From Sediminibacterium sp. (GTDB lineage: Bacteria; Bacteroidota; Bacteroidia; Chitinophagales; Chitinophagaceae): DNA of 64,000 nt. Positions 35,455 through 45,145 of this stretch are shown here, piece by piece. Position numbers and translations under genes: made by a program. The first letter of the stretch is position 1. Every line of letters begins with the position of its first letter. The stretch is taken from NCBI GenBank assembly GCA_017537025.1, contig JAFWCB010000002.1:62001-126000 (forward strand). Direction: 5' to 3'. The notes below the pieces were generated by a model. That model searched no databases, was not told the DNA's origin, and was given only the letters and a program-made list of their open reading frames with translations.

Positions 35455-36836
35455 GGTCGATAAACATAAAACTGCGTTTTGCACTTTTGTTCACCAGTTT
35501 TGTGGCGATCATTCTGGCCATATCCTTTGCATTCATTTATGTGCTGTATAGTAGTTATAGAGAGGAGGATTACTTCAATAGGATTTTTATAGAGGGGTCT
35601 GAAGTTTATACCATTTTTTCTGAGATTAAGGGCGATATGGAAACGCTTCCTGCCAAATTCATACAGGAAGTACATGATAAGACACTCGTAAACGAAAAAT
35701 TATTTATTGTAGATACTTCAGGCAAAGTGGTTTTTAAAATGCCCGACTCTTTGAAAATTAATGTACAGCCCATTGATAGATCCAAATTCACAAAAAATAA
35801 TTCGGTCTATCGATATACAGATGCTGAAGATGCACAGCATGTTATTATTTATTTTCCGCAATATGCCAATTATGTTCACACTTCCGGGTTCGATAAGGTA
35901 GGTTTTCGAAAATTAAAAACATTGAGGGTAATTTTGGGAGGGGTTTTTATAGGAAGCCTCTTTCTAACGGCTATAATTTCTTTTCTTTTTGTAAATGAAG
36001 CTTTAAAACCATTGGTGAGATTGAGTTTGCAAATGAAAAGAACAACAGAGCAAAATTTATCAGACCGGATCGATGTGCCTTCCTCCAAAGATGAAATCAG
36101 TCAAATTGCCAAGAATTTCAATGCCATGCTCGAGCGCTTGCGCAAAGCCTTTTTTTTCCAAAAAAACTTTGTGCAGCATGCTTCACATGAGCTGAGAACA
36201 CCACTTGCCGTAATGCTATCGCAAACGGAATCGGCATTACATAACCCACATACCATTGAAGAGTATAAAAAAATACTTGAATCTTTAAGAGAAGATCAGC
36301 AACAAATGATTGAACTAACAAATTCTTTATTACTGATTTCTCAATACGAAAAAATTGATTTTCAAGATGATTGGCCGCAAATTCGGGTAGATGAGTTATT
36401 GTATGAAGTAGCTGAAATTGCTCAAAAAAATATGCCGGATATGCAGATCAGTATTGAGTTTGAGTCTATTCCTGAGCAGGATAGTTGGCTCACTATTAAA
36501 GGCAGCGACTCATTAATGCGTTCCGTATTTATGAACTTGATAAAGAATGCTTATAAATATTCTACCGATCAGATAGCCAGGATCTCAATAGCCCCTAGTA
36601 AACAGCAATTAATAATGCATTTTGATAATACGGGAACTCGACTCACACCATTAGAGGTAGAAAAATTAATGATCCCATTTTTCCGAGGAGCCAATGCACA
36701 CGGAAAAAAAGGATTTGGATTAGGCTTATCTATCATACAACGGATAGTTACCATGCATGGGGGTAAAGTAGATTATCGTACACCGGCTAACAAAATGAAC
36801 CGTTTTACTATCACTTTACCAACAATCGCTAACTAG
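35451..36836 (+). CDS. Sensor histidine kinase, partner of the OmpR regulator
   Basis: This 461-residue membrane kinase has transmembrane helices at about 8-33 and 158-181 around a periplasmic sensor region. A HAMP linker lies at about 183-235. The H-box SHELRTP has phospho-His H246. ATP-binding boxes are N (MNLIKNAYKYS) and G (GKKGFGLGLSII). The frame runs on from the regulator in an ATGA overlap. The architecture matches QseC/CusS-type kinases; the signal is unknown. Confidence 0.94.
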   Translation: MRSINIKLRFALLFTSFVAIILAISFAFIYVLYSSYREEDYFNRIFIEGSEVYTIFSEIKGDMETLPAKFIQEVHDKTLVNEKLFIVDTSGKVVFKMPDSLKINVQPIDRSKFTKNNSVYRYTDAEDAQHVIIYFPQYANYVHTSGFDKVGFRKLKTLRVILGGVFIGSLFLTAIISFLFVNEALKPLVRLSLQMKRTTEQNLSDRIDVPSSKDEISQIAKNFNAMLERLRKAFFFQKNFVQHASHELRTPLAVMLSQTESALHNPHTIEEYKKILESLREDQQQMIELTNSLLLISQYEKIDFQDDWPQIRVDELLYEVAEIAQKNMPDMQISIEFESIPEQDSWLTIKGSDSLMRSVFMNLIKNAYKYSTDQIARISIAPSKQQLIMHFDNTGTRLTPLEVEKLMIPFFRGANAHGKKGFGLGLSIIQRIVTMHGGKVDYRTPANKMNRFTITLPTIAN

Positions 36837-36856
36837 ATCATATCAGACTAATAAAA

Positions 36857-36875
36857 AAGCCGGCGAAGCCGGCTT
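36857..36875 (-). terminator. Rho-independent terminator of rpsT
   Basis: AAGCCGGC (36857-36864) and GCCGGCTT (36868-36875) form a perfect 8-bp stem with a 3-nt GAA loop. Read on the minus strand a T-rich run follows (36858-36851), so it terminates rpsT. No T-run follows on the plus strand for the sensor kinase. Confidence 0.75.
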
Positions 36876-36901
36876 GATCAATATAAATTAGTTTACTATA
36901 A

Positions 36902-37153
36902 CTAAGCAGCTACAGTTTTCTTAGACAGTTTACTTTTAAGATTAGCAGCTTTATTCTTATGAATAATACCACGCTTTGCTAACTTATCGATCATAGAAAT
37001 AACGTTAGGAAGTGCCTCACCATAAGCTTTTACATCTGTACCGGTTTTTAAATCGCGGATTGCATTACGGGTTGTTTTGCCGTAATAACGATTACGATCG
37101 CGGCGTTTCGCTGCTTGTCTTACGTCTTTCTTGGTAGCCGAATGATTTGCCAT
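36902..37153 (-). CDS. rpsT: 30S ribosomal protein S20
   Basis: This 83-residue, strongly basic protein starts MANHSATKKDVRQAAKRRDRN and has the S20 features SMIDKLAKRGIIHKNKAANLKSKLSKK. It binds 16S rRNA early in small-subunit assembly. It is monocistronic, with a TACCTTTG promoter element upstream (37174-37181) and a terminator downstream. Confidence 0.97.
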   Translation of the reverse strand: MANHSATKKDVRQAAKRRDRNRYYGKTTRNAIRDLKTGTDVKAYGEALPNVISMIDKLAKRGIIHKNKAANLKSKLSKKTVAA

Positions 37154-37173
37154 TTTCTATTTTTTCAGGATTG

Positions 37174-37181
37174 CAAAGGTA
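37174..37181 (-). promoter_or_regulatory. -7 promoter element of rpsT
   Basis: The minus strand reads TACCTTTG, an exact TAnnTTTG match, 20 bp before the rpsT ATG. The remainder of the gap to 37353 is AT-rich with no other recognised feature except a near-match (GATATTTG, about 37311) ahead of sucA. Confidence 0.5.
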
Positions 37182-37353
37182 ATGAACTCCTCCGAATTAC
37201 TCAAATTTATCAAAAAAAAATTAATGTATGACTCCTTAGCTGGCTTGGAAGCTATAAAAACAACCGAAAACTGTTCATTTTTAAGCTTTATTTTTTGCCT
37301 TCAAAGCACGATATTTGCCAACATTCTGGCTAAAACAGCTTAATCTCGCTATA

Positions 37354-40092
37354 ATGAAGGATTTTTCGTATATCACTAATTCACATCCGGCCTTTATTGA
37401 GAACTTATATCAGGAATTTTTAATAAGTCCTGAATCAGTTGATCCGGATCTCAAGAAATTTTTTGAAGGATTTGACTTCGCCGTTAGCAATGGAGTTTCA
37501 AATGGCGCAGTTGTTACTACAGCGAGTTCTGCTGAAGTAGACTGGATGAAGGAGATCAAAGTCTACCGCCTTATTCTCGGATATCGAAATAAAGGACATT
37601 TATTAGCCAAAACAAACCCTATCCGGGAGCGAAAAGATAGAGGAGCCAATTTGGATCTTTCTTTTTTTGGATTGGGTGAGTCCGATATGAACACGGTTTA
37701 TCAAGCCGGTAACCTCATTGGCTTAGGGCCAGCTACTTTAAAACAAATTCTTACCCATCTTGAGAATACCTATGCTAATCATGTAGGCATAGAATTTAAA
37801 TATATCAGTGATCAGAAAAAAATAGATTGGCTAACAAGCGAGATGGAAAAGAAATTTGCAACTCCATTGCCAATTGAAAAAAAGAAGAGGGTCTTGGAAA
37901 AACTGAACCAAGGGGTGATGTTTGAAAAATTTCTCCATACAAAATATATTGGTCAGAAAAGATTCTCATTAGAAGGTGGTGAAACTACCATTGCTGCATT
38001 AGATGCGATCATCAATGTAGCAGCTAATAATGCTGTACAGGAAGTAGTGATCGGTATGGCACATAGAGGCAGATTAAATGTGTTAGCCAATATCATGGGT
38101 AAAACATATGAGCAGATTTTTAGTGAGTTCGAAGGTACTGCCACCATGGATCAAACCATGGGAAGTGGTGACGTAAAATACCATATGGGCTACGGTAGCG
38201 AGGTCCAAACCATAGATCAAAAATCTATTCACTTAAAACTGATGCCAAACCCTTCCCACCTAGAAGCTGTAGATCCGGTAGTGGTTGGTTTTGCCAGAGC
38301 AAAAGCGGATGTTTTATATGATAGCGACTTCGATAAAATATTACCCATACTGATACATGGAGATGCATCTGTAGCCGGACAAGGCATTGTGTACGAAGTA
38401 TTGCAAATGAGTAATTTACGTGGCTATTATACTGGTGGTACCATTCACTTCGTAATCAATAATCAGATCGGGTTCACAACTGATTTTGATGATGCCCGTA
38501 GTGCAGATTACTGTACCTCTATAGCTGCGATGGTTCAGGCACCTGTTATGCATGTAAATGGAGATGATCCCGAAGCTGTAGTAAAATGTGCCGAAATAGC
38601 AACCCGTTATCGCCAGGAATTTAACAGTGATATTTTCATCGATATGGTTTGTTATCGCCGTCACGGCCACAATGAGGGCGATGATCCTAAATATACACAG
38701 CCACAACTTTATGCTTTAATAGATAAACACCAAAACCCACGTGAGATCTATACCCAATTTTTAATTCAAAATGGGGCACCCGAATTACAAGAGTTGGCCA
38801 AAGAAATGGAGAAAAAATTCTGGGCCGACTTGCAGGAACGTTTAGATGAAATAAAACAACACCCGCTACCCTATAAATATCAACAACCAGAACTGGTTTG
38901 GAAAAGCTTGGGTAAAGCTTCTGCAGCAGATTTTGATTATTCACCTAACACAAGTATCACCGAAGACCAGTTTAAGCAATTATTCGAAGGATTGATGAAA
39001 TGGCCGGAAGGTTTTCAGCCACTTAAAAAAATCGAAAAATTATTACAGGATAAGGTTAAACTTTTAGAAGTTGAAGGTAAAGTAGATTGGGCGACAGCTG
39101 AATTGATGGCCTATGGCTCCATTCTAGTATCGGGTAATATTGTACGCATGAGCGGACAAGATGTGCAGCGCGGTACTTTTAGTCACCGTCATGCGATTTT
39201 ACGCGATGAGAATACCAATAAGGGGTATAATCGATTAAATCATTTTACAGATACACAAGAGAAGTTTAGAATATATAATTCTCTATTAAGTGAATACGGA
39301 GTATTAGGATTTGAATATGGCTATGCTATGGCTAATCCCAATGCCTTAGTTATTTGGGAAGCACAGTTTGGTGATTTTTGCAATGGTGCCCAAACCATGA
39401 TCGATCAGTTCATCGCAGCAGGTGAACAGAAATGGCAGCGTCAAAATGGGGTAGTTATGTTACTTCCACATGGCTATGAAGGTCAAGGTCCAGAGCATAG
39501 TAGTGCCAGATTAGAGCGATTCTTACAAATGTGTGCTGAACTAAATATGGTGATAACCAATATTACTTCGGCAGCTAACTTATTTCATGCTTTACGCAGA
39601 CAATTAGCATGGAATTTCCGTAAGCCCCTTATCAATTTCTCACCTAAAGCAAATTTGCGGAATCCGGGCACTTATAGTGATGTATCAGCTTTTACACAAA
39701 GTGGTTTTAGGGAAGTTATTGATGATGAGTATGTAACGGATGCAGCAGAAGTAAAAAAAGTATTGTTCTGTAGTGGTAAGTTGTATTTTGAAATGGCCGA
39801 GAAACAGGTAAAAGAAAATAGAAAAGATATCGCTATTGTTCGATTAGAGCAGCTATATCCTTTGCCTACAAAACAACTTGAAACATTATACAAAAAATAC
39901 AGCAAAGCAACTTGGTTTTGGACGCAAGAAGAGCCACTTAATATGGGCGCTGCAAGCTTCTTACAAATGAACTTAAAAACAATCAATTTTGGTGTTATTA
40001 GTAGAAATGCAAGTGCTGCAACGGCTACCGGATACGCAAAAGTGCATGCACAGGAACAGGCAGAAATTATCAATACCGCATTCAATATCTAA
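37354..40092 (+). CDS. sucA: 2-oxoglutarate dehydrogenase E1 component
   Basis: This thiamine-diphosphate enzyme decarboxylates 2-oxoglutarate in the TCA cycle. The 912-residue protein has the N-terminal peripheral segment (SYITNSHPAFIENLY), EKFLHTKYIGQKRFSLEGGE, the ThDP region GMAHRGRLNVL, HGDASVAGQGIVYE and YRRHGHNEGDDP. The C-terminal half includes PHGYEGQGPEHSSARLERFL. I chose the ATG at 37354, since the upstream 13 codons start with TTG and lack family similarity. odhB follows after 24 bp, forming the E1-E2 operon. Confidence 0.97.
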   Translation: MKDFSYITNSHPAFIENLYQEFLISPESVDPDLKKFFEGFDFAVSNGVSNGAVVTTASSAEVDWMKEIKVYRLILGYRNKGHLLAKTNPIRERKDRGANLDLSFFGLGESDMNTVYQAGNLIGLGPATLKQILTHLENTYANHVGIEFKYISDQKKIDWLTSEMEKKFATPLPIEKKKRVLEKLNQGVMFEKFLHTKYIGQKRFSLEGGETTIAALDAIINVAANNAVQEVVIGMAHRGRLNVLANIMGKTYEQIFSEFEGTATMDQTMGSGDVKYHMGYGSEVQTIDQKSIHLKLMPNPSHLEAVDPVVVGFARAKADVLYDSDFDKILPILIHGDASVAGQGIVYEVLQMSNLRGYYTGGTIHFVINNQIGFTTDFDDARSADYCTSIAAMVQAPVMHVNGDDPEAVVKCAEIATRYRQEFNSDIFIDMVCYRRHGHNEGDDPKYTQPQLYALIDKHQNPREIYTQFLIQNGAPELQELAKEMEKKFWADLQERLDEIKQHPLPYKYQQPELVWKSLGKASAADFDYSPNTSITEDQFKQLFEGLMKWPEGFQPLKKIEKLLQDKVKLLEVEGKVDWATAELMAYGSILVSGNIVRMSGQDVQRGTFSHRHAILRDENTNKGYNRLNHFTDTQEKFRIYNSLLSEYGVLGFEYGYAMANPNALVIWEAQFGDFCNGAQTMIDQFIAAGEQKWQRQNGVVMLLPHGYEGQGPEHSSARLERFLQMCAELNMVITNITSAANLFHALRRQLAWNFRKPLINFSPKANLRNPGTYSDVSAFTQSGFREVIDDEYVTDAAEVKKVLFCSGKLYFEMAEKQVKENRKDIAIVRLEQLYPLPTKQLETLYKKYSKATWFWTQEEPLNMGAASFLQMNLKTINFGVISRNASAATATGYAKVHAQEQAEIINTAFNI

Positions 40093-40116
40093 ACTAACAA
40101 ACGCAAACATATTTAT

Positions 40117-41349
40117 ATGATCGAGATAAAAGTACCCACCGTTGGTGAATCTATAAATGAAGTAACGCTTTTAAAGTGGACAAAAAAAGATGGAGACTGG
40201 GTAGAGCGCGATGAAGTGATTGCGGAACTGGAAAGTGAAAAAGCTACATTTGAAGTGAACGCTGAAAAAGCAGGTATACTTACAACTGTTGGGAAAGAAG
40301 GAGATACCTTAAATATTGGAGATGTGTTAGCTAAAATTGATGAAACTGCCGCTAAACCCGAATCCAGCAACGCAGAACCTGTAACCCAAAACCCCGCCTC
40401 TAACGAGTCGGGCAAGCCGGAACCCGCAATCCAAAGCCCGCAACCCCCAACTTCAGATATCAAAGCCACACCGGTAGCTTCTGCAATTATTGCTGATAAA
40501 AAAATTGATACGAAAGCGATTACACCATCAGGTACAGGTGGAAAGATCATGAAGCAAGATGTGCTCGAAGCTTTGGCTAATCCCGGTAAAAAACCATTGG
40601 TTTCAGGAGGAGAGCTGTTTAGTAGGAATGTGCGTCAGGAAAAAATGAGTTCCTTACGTAAAACCATTAGCAGAAGACTTGTAGAAGCAAAAAATACAAC
40701 GGCCATGTTAACTACTTTTAATGAAGTAGACATGACACGTATTATGGATATACGCAAACAGTATAAAGATAAATTCAAGGAAAGTCATGGTGTTAACCTA
40801 GGCTTTATGAGTTTCTTTGCTAAAGCATGCGCTATTGCGTTGGGTGAGTGGCCTTCTGTCAATGCTTATATCGATGGCGATCATTTAGTGTATCACGACT
40901 ATGCAGACATAAGTATTGCTGTGAGTACACCAAGAGGACTCACAGTTCCTGTAATGCGTAATGTAGAGAGCTTGAGTATAGCAGATATAGAAAAGAAAGT
41001 GATTGAATTAGCCGGTAAAGCACGTGATAGTAAATTAACTGCGGAAGAGTTACAAGGAGGTACTTTTACCATTACCAATGGAGGTGTATTCGGAAGTCTT
41101 ATGAGCACGCCTATTATCAATATTCCCCAGAGCGCCATTTTAGGTATGCATAAAATTCAGGAGCGACCCATGGCCATTAATGGTCAGGTGGTTATTCGCC
41201 CGATGATGTATATTGCTTTAAGCTATGATCACCGTATTATCGACGGAAGAGAAAGTGTAAGTTTCCTTGTTCGGGTAAAAGAGTTACTCGAAAATCCGGA
41301 ACTGCTGTTGATGGGTAAAGATCCAGTAAAAACATTGCTAGAAGTATAG
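40117..41349 (+). CDS. odhB: Dihydrolipoyl succinyltransferase (2-oxoglutarate dehydrogenase E2)
   Basis: E2 transfers the succinyl group from lipoate to CoA. The 410-residue protein has a lipoyl domain with K42 in [10 protein letters not shown], a Pro/Ala-rich linker (about 80-115), a peripheral-subunit-binding domain ([18 protein letters not shown]), and a catalytic domain ending [12 protein letters not shown] with H372 and D376. The linker is encoded by period-7 repeat sequence. It is co-transcribed with sucA, and the RsmB-like frame begins immediately after its stop. Confidence 0.95.
   Translation: MIEIKVPTVGESINEVTLLKWTKKDGDWVERDEVIAELESEKATFEVNAEKAGILTTVGKEGDTLNIGDVLAKIDETAAKPESSNAEPVTQNPASNESGKPEPAIQSPQPPTSDIKATPVASAIIADKKIDTKAITPSGTGGKIMKQDVLEALANPGKKPLVSGGELFSRNVRQEKMSSLRKTISRRLVEAKNTTAMLTTFNEVDMTRIMDIRKQYKDKFKESHGVNLGFMSFFAKACAIALGEWPSVNAYIDGDHLVYHDYADISIAVSTPRGLTVPVMRNVESLSIADIEKKVIELAGKARDSKLTAEELQGGTFTITNGGVFGSLMSTPIINIPQSAILGMHKIQERPMAINGQVVIRPMMYIALSYDHRIIDGRESVSFLVRVKELLENPELLLMGKDPVKTLLEV
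40354..40451 (+). repeat. Heptamer-periodic sequence encoding the OdhB linker
   Basis: Fourteen period-7 units span the inter-domain linker. Early units fit NAACCCN (AAACCCG, AATCCAG, TAACCCA) and later ones AACCCGC, AATCCAA, AGCCCGC, AACCCCC. The middle three are divergent. A Pro/Ala-rich linker could produce some of this by composition, so the link to the array family is weaker here. Confidence 0.55.
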
Positions 41350-42516
41350 TTGAAATACGCTTCACAATATCTTCAATCAGCCGTAACAATCATTGAAAGT
41401 TATAATGGTGATATACCATTGGCTACTTTCTTAAAGAACTTTTTTTCTGCCAATAAAAAATTTGGCTCAAAAGATCGTAAGTATATAGCTCAATTGTGCT
41501 TTGCTTATTTTCGTTTAGGTCATGCAGCAAAAGAGATGCCTGTAGCGGATGCTATAAAAAAGCAACTTTTGCTCTCGAATCAAGGAAGCGACTGGCAAGC
41601 ATTATTTGATGATAGTTCAATACCAGAAGTTAGCCTTGATACTGTTTTCCCCTTTAGTAACGAACTGAGTAATGGAATAGATAAAGAAGCTTTTATTACG
41701 AATCACTTTATCCAGCCGGATGTTTTTTTACGCATAAGACCGGGTAGGGAAGAAAAAATGATGAATGCACTACAACAAGCAGGTATTGGCTTTCATGCCA
41801 TGAGTACAAATACCCTCGCTGTTTCTGCCGGCACTAAGCTAGATGGTGTAGCTCAAGTAAATAAAGATTATGTTATACAGGATTATAGCTCACAGCAAGT
41901 TGGTGAGTTACTAAAAAAGGTTAAAGGTGAAAGGTTAAAGAATGAAGCCGAAATTGTACCTTCTAGCTTACACCCTTCCCCTTCCACCTCCATCTGGGAT
42001 TGCTGCGCCGCGAGTGGAGGCAAATCGATTCTGGCTAAAGATATATTGGGCAACGTAGATATAACAGTTTCAGATATTCGGGAAAGTATTTTGCAGAACT
42101 TACAGAAACGTTTTAAAGAGGCCGGAATTTTTAATTATAAGTCTATAATCTGTGATCTTAGTAAAAAAACAGATCCCAGATTTCAGATTGAAAATTACGA
42201 TTTGGTCATCTGCGATGCCCCTTGTAGCGGCAGTGGCACTTGGGCAAGAACACCAGAGCAATTATATTTTTTTAAAAAAGAGAGGATAGCAGCGTTTCAA
42301 AAACTGCAACAACAGATCATCTTAAATACTATAAATACTGTAAAACCGGGTGGTTTTTATTTGTATATCACTTGCTCTGCTTTCAAAAAAGAAAATGAAG
42401 AGCAAACTAATTTTATTCAGGCTAATAGCGCGTTACGGTTAGTTGAGCAACAAATAATAAATGGGTACACAGTACATGCAGACACTATGTTTGCTGCGCT
42501 ATTTAAAAATAGTTAA
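41350..42516 (+). CDS. RsmB/NOP-type RNA (cytosine-5) methyltransferase
   Basis: These SAM-dependent enzymes make m5C in rRNA or tRNA. The 388-residue protein has the SAM-binding segment DCCAASGGKS, then DIRESIL, and ICDAPCSGSGTW with the releasing Cys. ITCSAFKKENEEQT carries the catalytic Cys. The start is a TTG directly abutting the odhB stop; no upstream ATG exists and the next is far inside. A heptamer dyad inserts about 25 residues (KKVKGERLKN to PSPSTS) just before the SAM-binding motif. Confidence 0.82.
   Translation: MKYASQYLQSAVTIIESYNGDIPLATFLKNFFSANKKFGSKDRKYIAQLCFAYFRLGHAAKEMPVADAIKKQLLLSNQGSDWQALFDDSSIPEVSLDTVFPFSNELSNGIDKEAFITNHFIQPDVFLRIRPGREEKMMNALQQAGIGFHAMSTNTLAVSAGTKLDGVAQVNKDYVIQDYSSQQVGELLKKVKGERLKNEAEIVPSSLHPSPSTSIWDCCAASGGKSILAKDILGNVDITVSDIRESILQNLQKRFKEAGIFNYKSIICDLSKKTDPRFQIENYDLVICDAPCSGSGTWARTPEQLYFFKKERIAAFQKLQQQIILNTINTVKPGGFYLYITCSAFKKENEEQTNFIQANSALRLVEQQIINGYTVHADTMFAALFKNS
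41918..41988 (+). repeat. Inverted heptamer dyad inside the RsmB-like gene
   Basis: Three units AGGTTAA, AGGTGAA, AGGTTAA (41918-41938) and a 15-bp spacer precede five oppositely oriented units (41954-41988: TTGTACC, TTCTAGC, TTACACC, CTTCCCC, TTCCACC). This has the same two-array layout as the helicase insert. Confidence 0.75.
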
Positions 42517-43334
42517 TGCTTTTCCGCAATAATAAGCAATCCGTTTCCGGTTTTCTTTTCCTGAAAATAGTCAACTAACATAAAAACCCAGATAAAAGGC
42601 AATAATATAGGCAGGAATAATAATGAGATTATTTTCAGTAATATATTCGAATGAATAATAAGTAAAAACAGACTATTCATAAGTTCATGGCTTAGAATAC
42701 CCCAGAAACCATAAGTAAACTTCTTCTGAGTAATATGGAAACCGGATAGCTCCACTTTTTCAATAATCTCTTTTTCGGAGTAAACTCTCTTTCTGTTGTT
42801 TATGGTTTCATAGTTAGGAAGTGTATTGAAGAGATGTTTATAAAATTTGGTTACAAATCTTTCATTGATAGGCACGTACAGAAGCAATGTAGCTTTATCA
42901 TCGGCTAGTTGGTATAATTTTTTTAGCACTGCTATATCATCGTCGATATATTGAAGCATGCCAATACATAGGAGCAGTTGTACTTTTCCCGGCAAATCAC
43001 AATCCAAAATATTTGAATGTAGAGCAGTAATATTGGTTAGCTTTTCACTTTTACAAAGCGCTCGAATAACGGCGATATTACTTTCGGAGATATCAACGCC
43101 AGTAAAATGTATATCTCTATATTTTTTTGCATAAGGAATAATAAATTGCCCATCACCCACACCGGCATCGAGTACATAGGAGGTTTTTTTTGTGGATCGA
43201 ATAAGTGGTAATAATGCTGCGTGGATATACCATTTCCTAAGCCTGATTAACCAGTTTAGTCCATAACTAAAATAGATTAGCTTAGGGAACCTAAATAATA
43301 GGGTAGGATGCTGATGTTGGAAGATAGAGCCCAT
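42513..43334 (-). CDS. Class I SAM-dependent methyltransferase, membrane-associated
   Basis: This 273-residue protein has a Rossmann methyltransferase core: SAM motif I VLDAGVGDGQF, FTGVDISESNI (acidic loop) and LLCIGMLQYIDDD. Its C-terminal third holds two strongly hydrophobic segments (about 205-250) that suggest membrane attachment. The substrate is unknown. The longer TTG frame overlaps mnmA by 41 bp, so the ATG at 43334, 13 bp after the mnmA stop, is preferred. It overlaps the RsmB-like gene by 4 bp tail-to-tail. Confidence 0.78.
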   Translation of the reverse strand: MGSIFQHQHPTLLFRFPKLIYFSYGLNWLIRLRKWYIHAALLPLIRSTKKTSYVLDAGVGDGQFIIPYAKKYRDIHFTGVDISESNIAVIRALCKSEKLTNITALHSNILDCDLPGKVQLLLCIGMLQYIDDDIAVLKKLYQLADDKATLLLYVPINERFVTKFYKHLFNTLPNYETINNRKRVYSEKEIIEKVELSGFHITQKKFTYGFWGILSHELMNSLFLLIIHSNILLKIISLLFLPILLPFIWVFMLVDYFQEKKTGNGLLIIAEKH

Positions 43335-43347
43335 ACTACTGAAAGCT

Positions 43348-44454
43348 TTATAAAACCAATTCTCCTCGCTGAATGATTCCACCACCAATTACATCATTTC
43401 CTTCATAAAAAACAGCACTTTGTCCGGGTGCGATACCTTTTACATTTTCATAGAAATGAGCTCTGATACTGTTTTCATGAGTATATAAATTGCTGAGTGC
43501 GCCTTTATCTTTATACCTGATTTTTGTGATGGCTTCCATACCATCAGTTATGCCATCGTATTTTATCCAATTCAATTTTCCAACCAGCATGTCGTTTTGC
43601 TCAAGATCGCTTTCATCACCTAATACAACGGTGTTATTGTCAGGATCTATAGCAGTTACATAAGCTGGTTTACCCAGAGCAATATCAAGCCCTTTTCTTT
43701 GTCCAACTGTATAAAAAGGATATCCTTTGTGTTGCCCTAATCTTTTGCCTGTTTTATCTACAAACCAGCCTCCGGTAACTTTTTCCTCCAACCCTTCTAC
43801 ATTTCTTTTTAAAAAGCCACGATAATCATTATCGGGAACAAAACAAATTTCATAGCTCTCACTTTTTTTAGCTAGTTCAGGATATCCCAAATCCACCGCC
43901 ATTTGTCTGATAGCGGATTTACGATATCCGCCTAAAGGCAACATGGTTCTGCTTAATAATTCTTGATCGAGCCCCCACAAAACATAACTCTGATCTTTTG
44001 TTTCATCCAATCCTTTGCTTACTACATATCTACCATTGGTGTGCTGTCTTATTTCAGCATAATGACCTGTTGCAATAAAATCGCAGTTCAAAGCATTTGC
44101 TCTTTTAAGCAATGCTCTCCATTTGATATGGGTGTTACACATAACACAAGGGTTAGGTGTTCTTCCGGCGATATATTCTTCAATAAAGTTTTCGATTACA
44201 AAATCGCCAAACTCTTCGCGTATATCTAAAATAAAATGTGGGAAGCCATGATGTACAGCTGCTTGCCGGGCATCATTGAAAGAGTCTATATTACAACAAC
44301 CTGTTTCCTTTGAACTTGTTCCACTGGTGGCATAGTCCCATGTTTTCATGGTAATCCCTACTACTTCATATCCTTCGTGGTGAAGCATAAGTGCCGCAAC
44401 GGTACTATCAATACCGCCACTCATAGCTACCATCACTTTTCCTTTACGGCTCAT
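43348..44454 (-). CDS. mnmA: tRNA-specific 2-thiouridylase MnmA
   Basis: MnmA installs the 2-thio group of U34 in tRNA-Lys/Glu/Gln using ATP and a persulfide sulfur relay. The 368-residue protein has the PP-loop MSGGIDST (11-18), C103 and C106 in NPCVMCN, and catalytic C204 in SYEICFVPDNDYRGFL. Length and order match the family. A TACTTTTG promoter element lies 17 bp upstream. Confidence 0.97.
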   Translation of the reverse strand: MSRKGKVMVAMSGGIDSTVAALMLHHEGYEVVGITMKTWDYATSGTSSKETGCCNIDSFNDARQAAVHHGFPHFILDIREEFGDFVIENFIEEYIAGRTPNPCVMCNTHIKWRALLKRANALNCDFIATGHYAEIRQHTNGRYVVSKGLDETKDQSYVLWGLDQELLSRTMLPLGGYRKSAIRQMAVDLGYPELAKKSESYEICFVPDNDYRGFLKRNVEGLEEKVTGGWFVDKTGKRLGQHKGYPFYTVGQRKGLDIALGKPAYVTAIDPDNNTVVLGDESDLEQNDMLVGKLNWIKYDGITDGMEAITKIRYKDKGALSNLYTHENSIRAHFYENVKGIAPGQSAVFYEGNDVIGGGIIQRGELVL

Positions 44455-44471
44455 GTTAAATGAAATTTATG

Positions 44472-44479
44472 CAAAAGTA
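44472..44479 (-). promoter_or_regulatory. -7 promoter element of mnmA
   Basis: The minus strand reads TACTTTTG, an exact TAnnTTTG match, 17 bp before the mnmA ATG. No -33 box is obvious. Confidence 0.4.
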
Positions 44480-44550
44480 GAACAGTTGTAGGTAAAAAAG
44501 GGGTATTTAAGCCATGTGTACCTACCCAAAAACTATCGAAATACGAAAAA

Positions 44551-44991
44551 TTACAAGTCTACCGCCACTAATTTGAAAGTATCGCTCCATCCATCGTATG
44601 CAAAACTGCAATATTTGAGTACATCTCTGCCAATTACTCCATCGTAGGGGGAATTGGCATAATCTCCTTCTATAACATCAATCGGAAGTGCTTTTTCCCG
44701 AAAAATTGAAAGATAAAGGATACAACGGTAAAGTTTGAACTCATGTCTACCGCCAACCCCGTCTACCATGGCGTCGTCCTTATACCGATTGAGTTGTAGC
44801 CTCTTTATAATAGTTTTATCGATACCCGAAATATTCGAACCTGTATCTATCAGTAATTTCACGGTACTGAACTTATTATAACCATTATGATTCTTTACAG
44901 ATAAAAAAGTTTCTTCATCCGTATGAATTTCAGCTTCTATAATAGGTCCATGATCCTGTAAAGATGGAATGGTAAGTTGTAATCCCTGCAT
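44551..44991 (-). CDS. Retropepsin-like single-domain aspartic protease
   Basis: This 146-residue protein has the pepsin/retropepsin active-site loop LLIDTGSN (D49-T50-G51) and a distal YDGVIGRDVLKYC, which matches the psi-loop G(x)xGRD region of clan AA proteases. A single catalytic Asp triad per chain implies a homodimer. No signal peptide is seen, so it is probably cytoplasmic. The start ATG at 44991 is preferred over a TTG 12 codons upstream. The substrate is unknown, and no viral genes are nearby. Confidence 0.75.
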   Translation of the reverse strand: MQGLQLTIPSLQDHGPIIEAEIHTDEETFLSVKNHNGYNKFSTVKLLIDTGSNISGIDKTIIKRLQLNRYKDDAMVDGVGGRHEFKLYRCILYLSIFREKALPIDVIEGDYANSPYDGVIGRDVLKYCSFAYDGWSDTFKLVAVDL

Positions 44992-45145
44992 AATTAAATT
45001 TACAATTTTACCTTTGTTAAGATACAATTGTGAAAAGATGTTCAGGTAATTTCCGTAGTAAATTAAACAGTTAAAAAACTTAAAAAGCTGCGGATAATAC
45101 GGTTTTTCTTAATTTCAACCTTTCGCATTTTTACAAAAAAATAAT

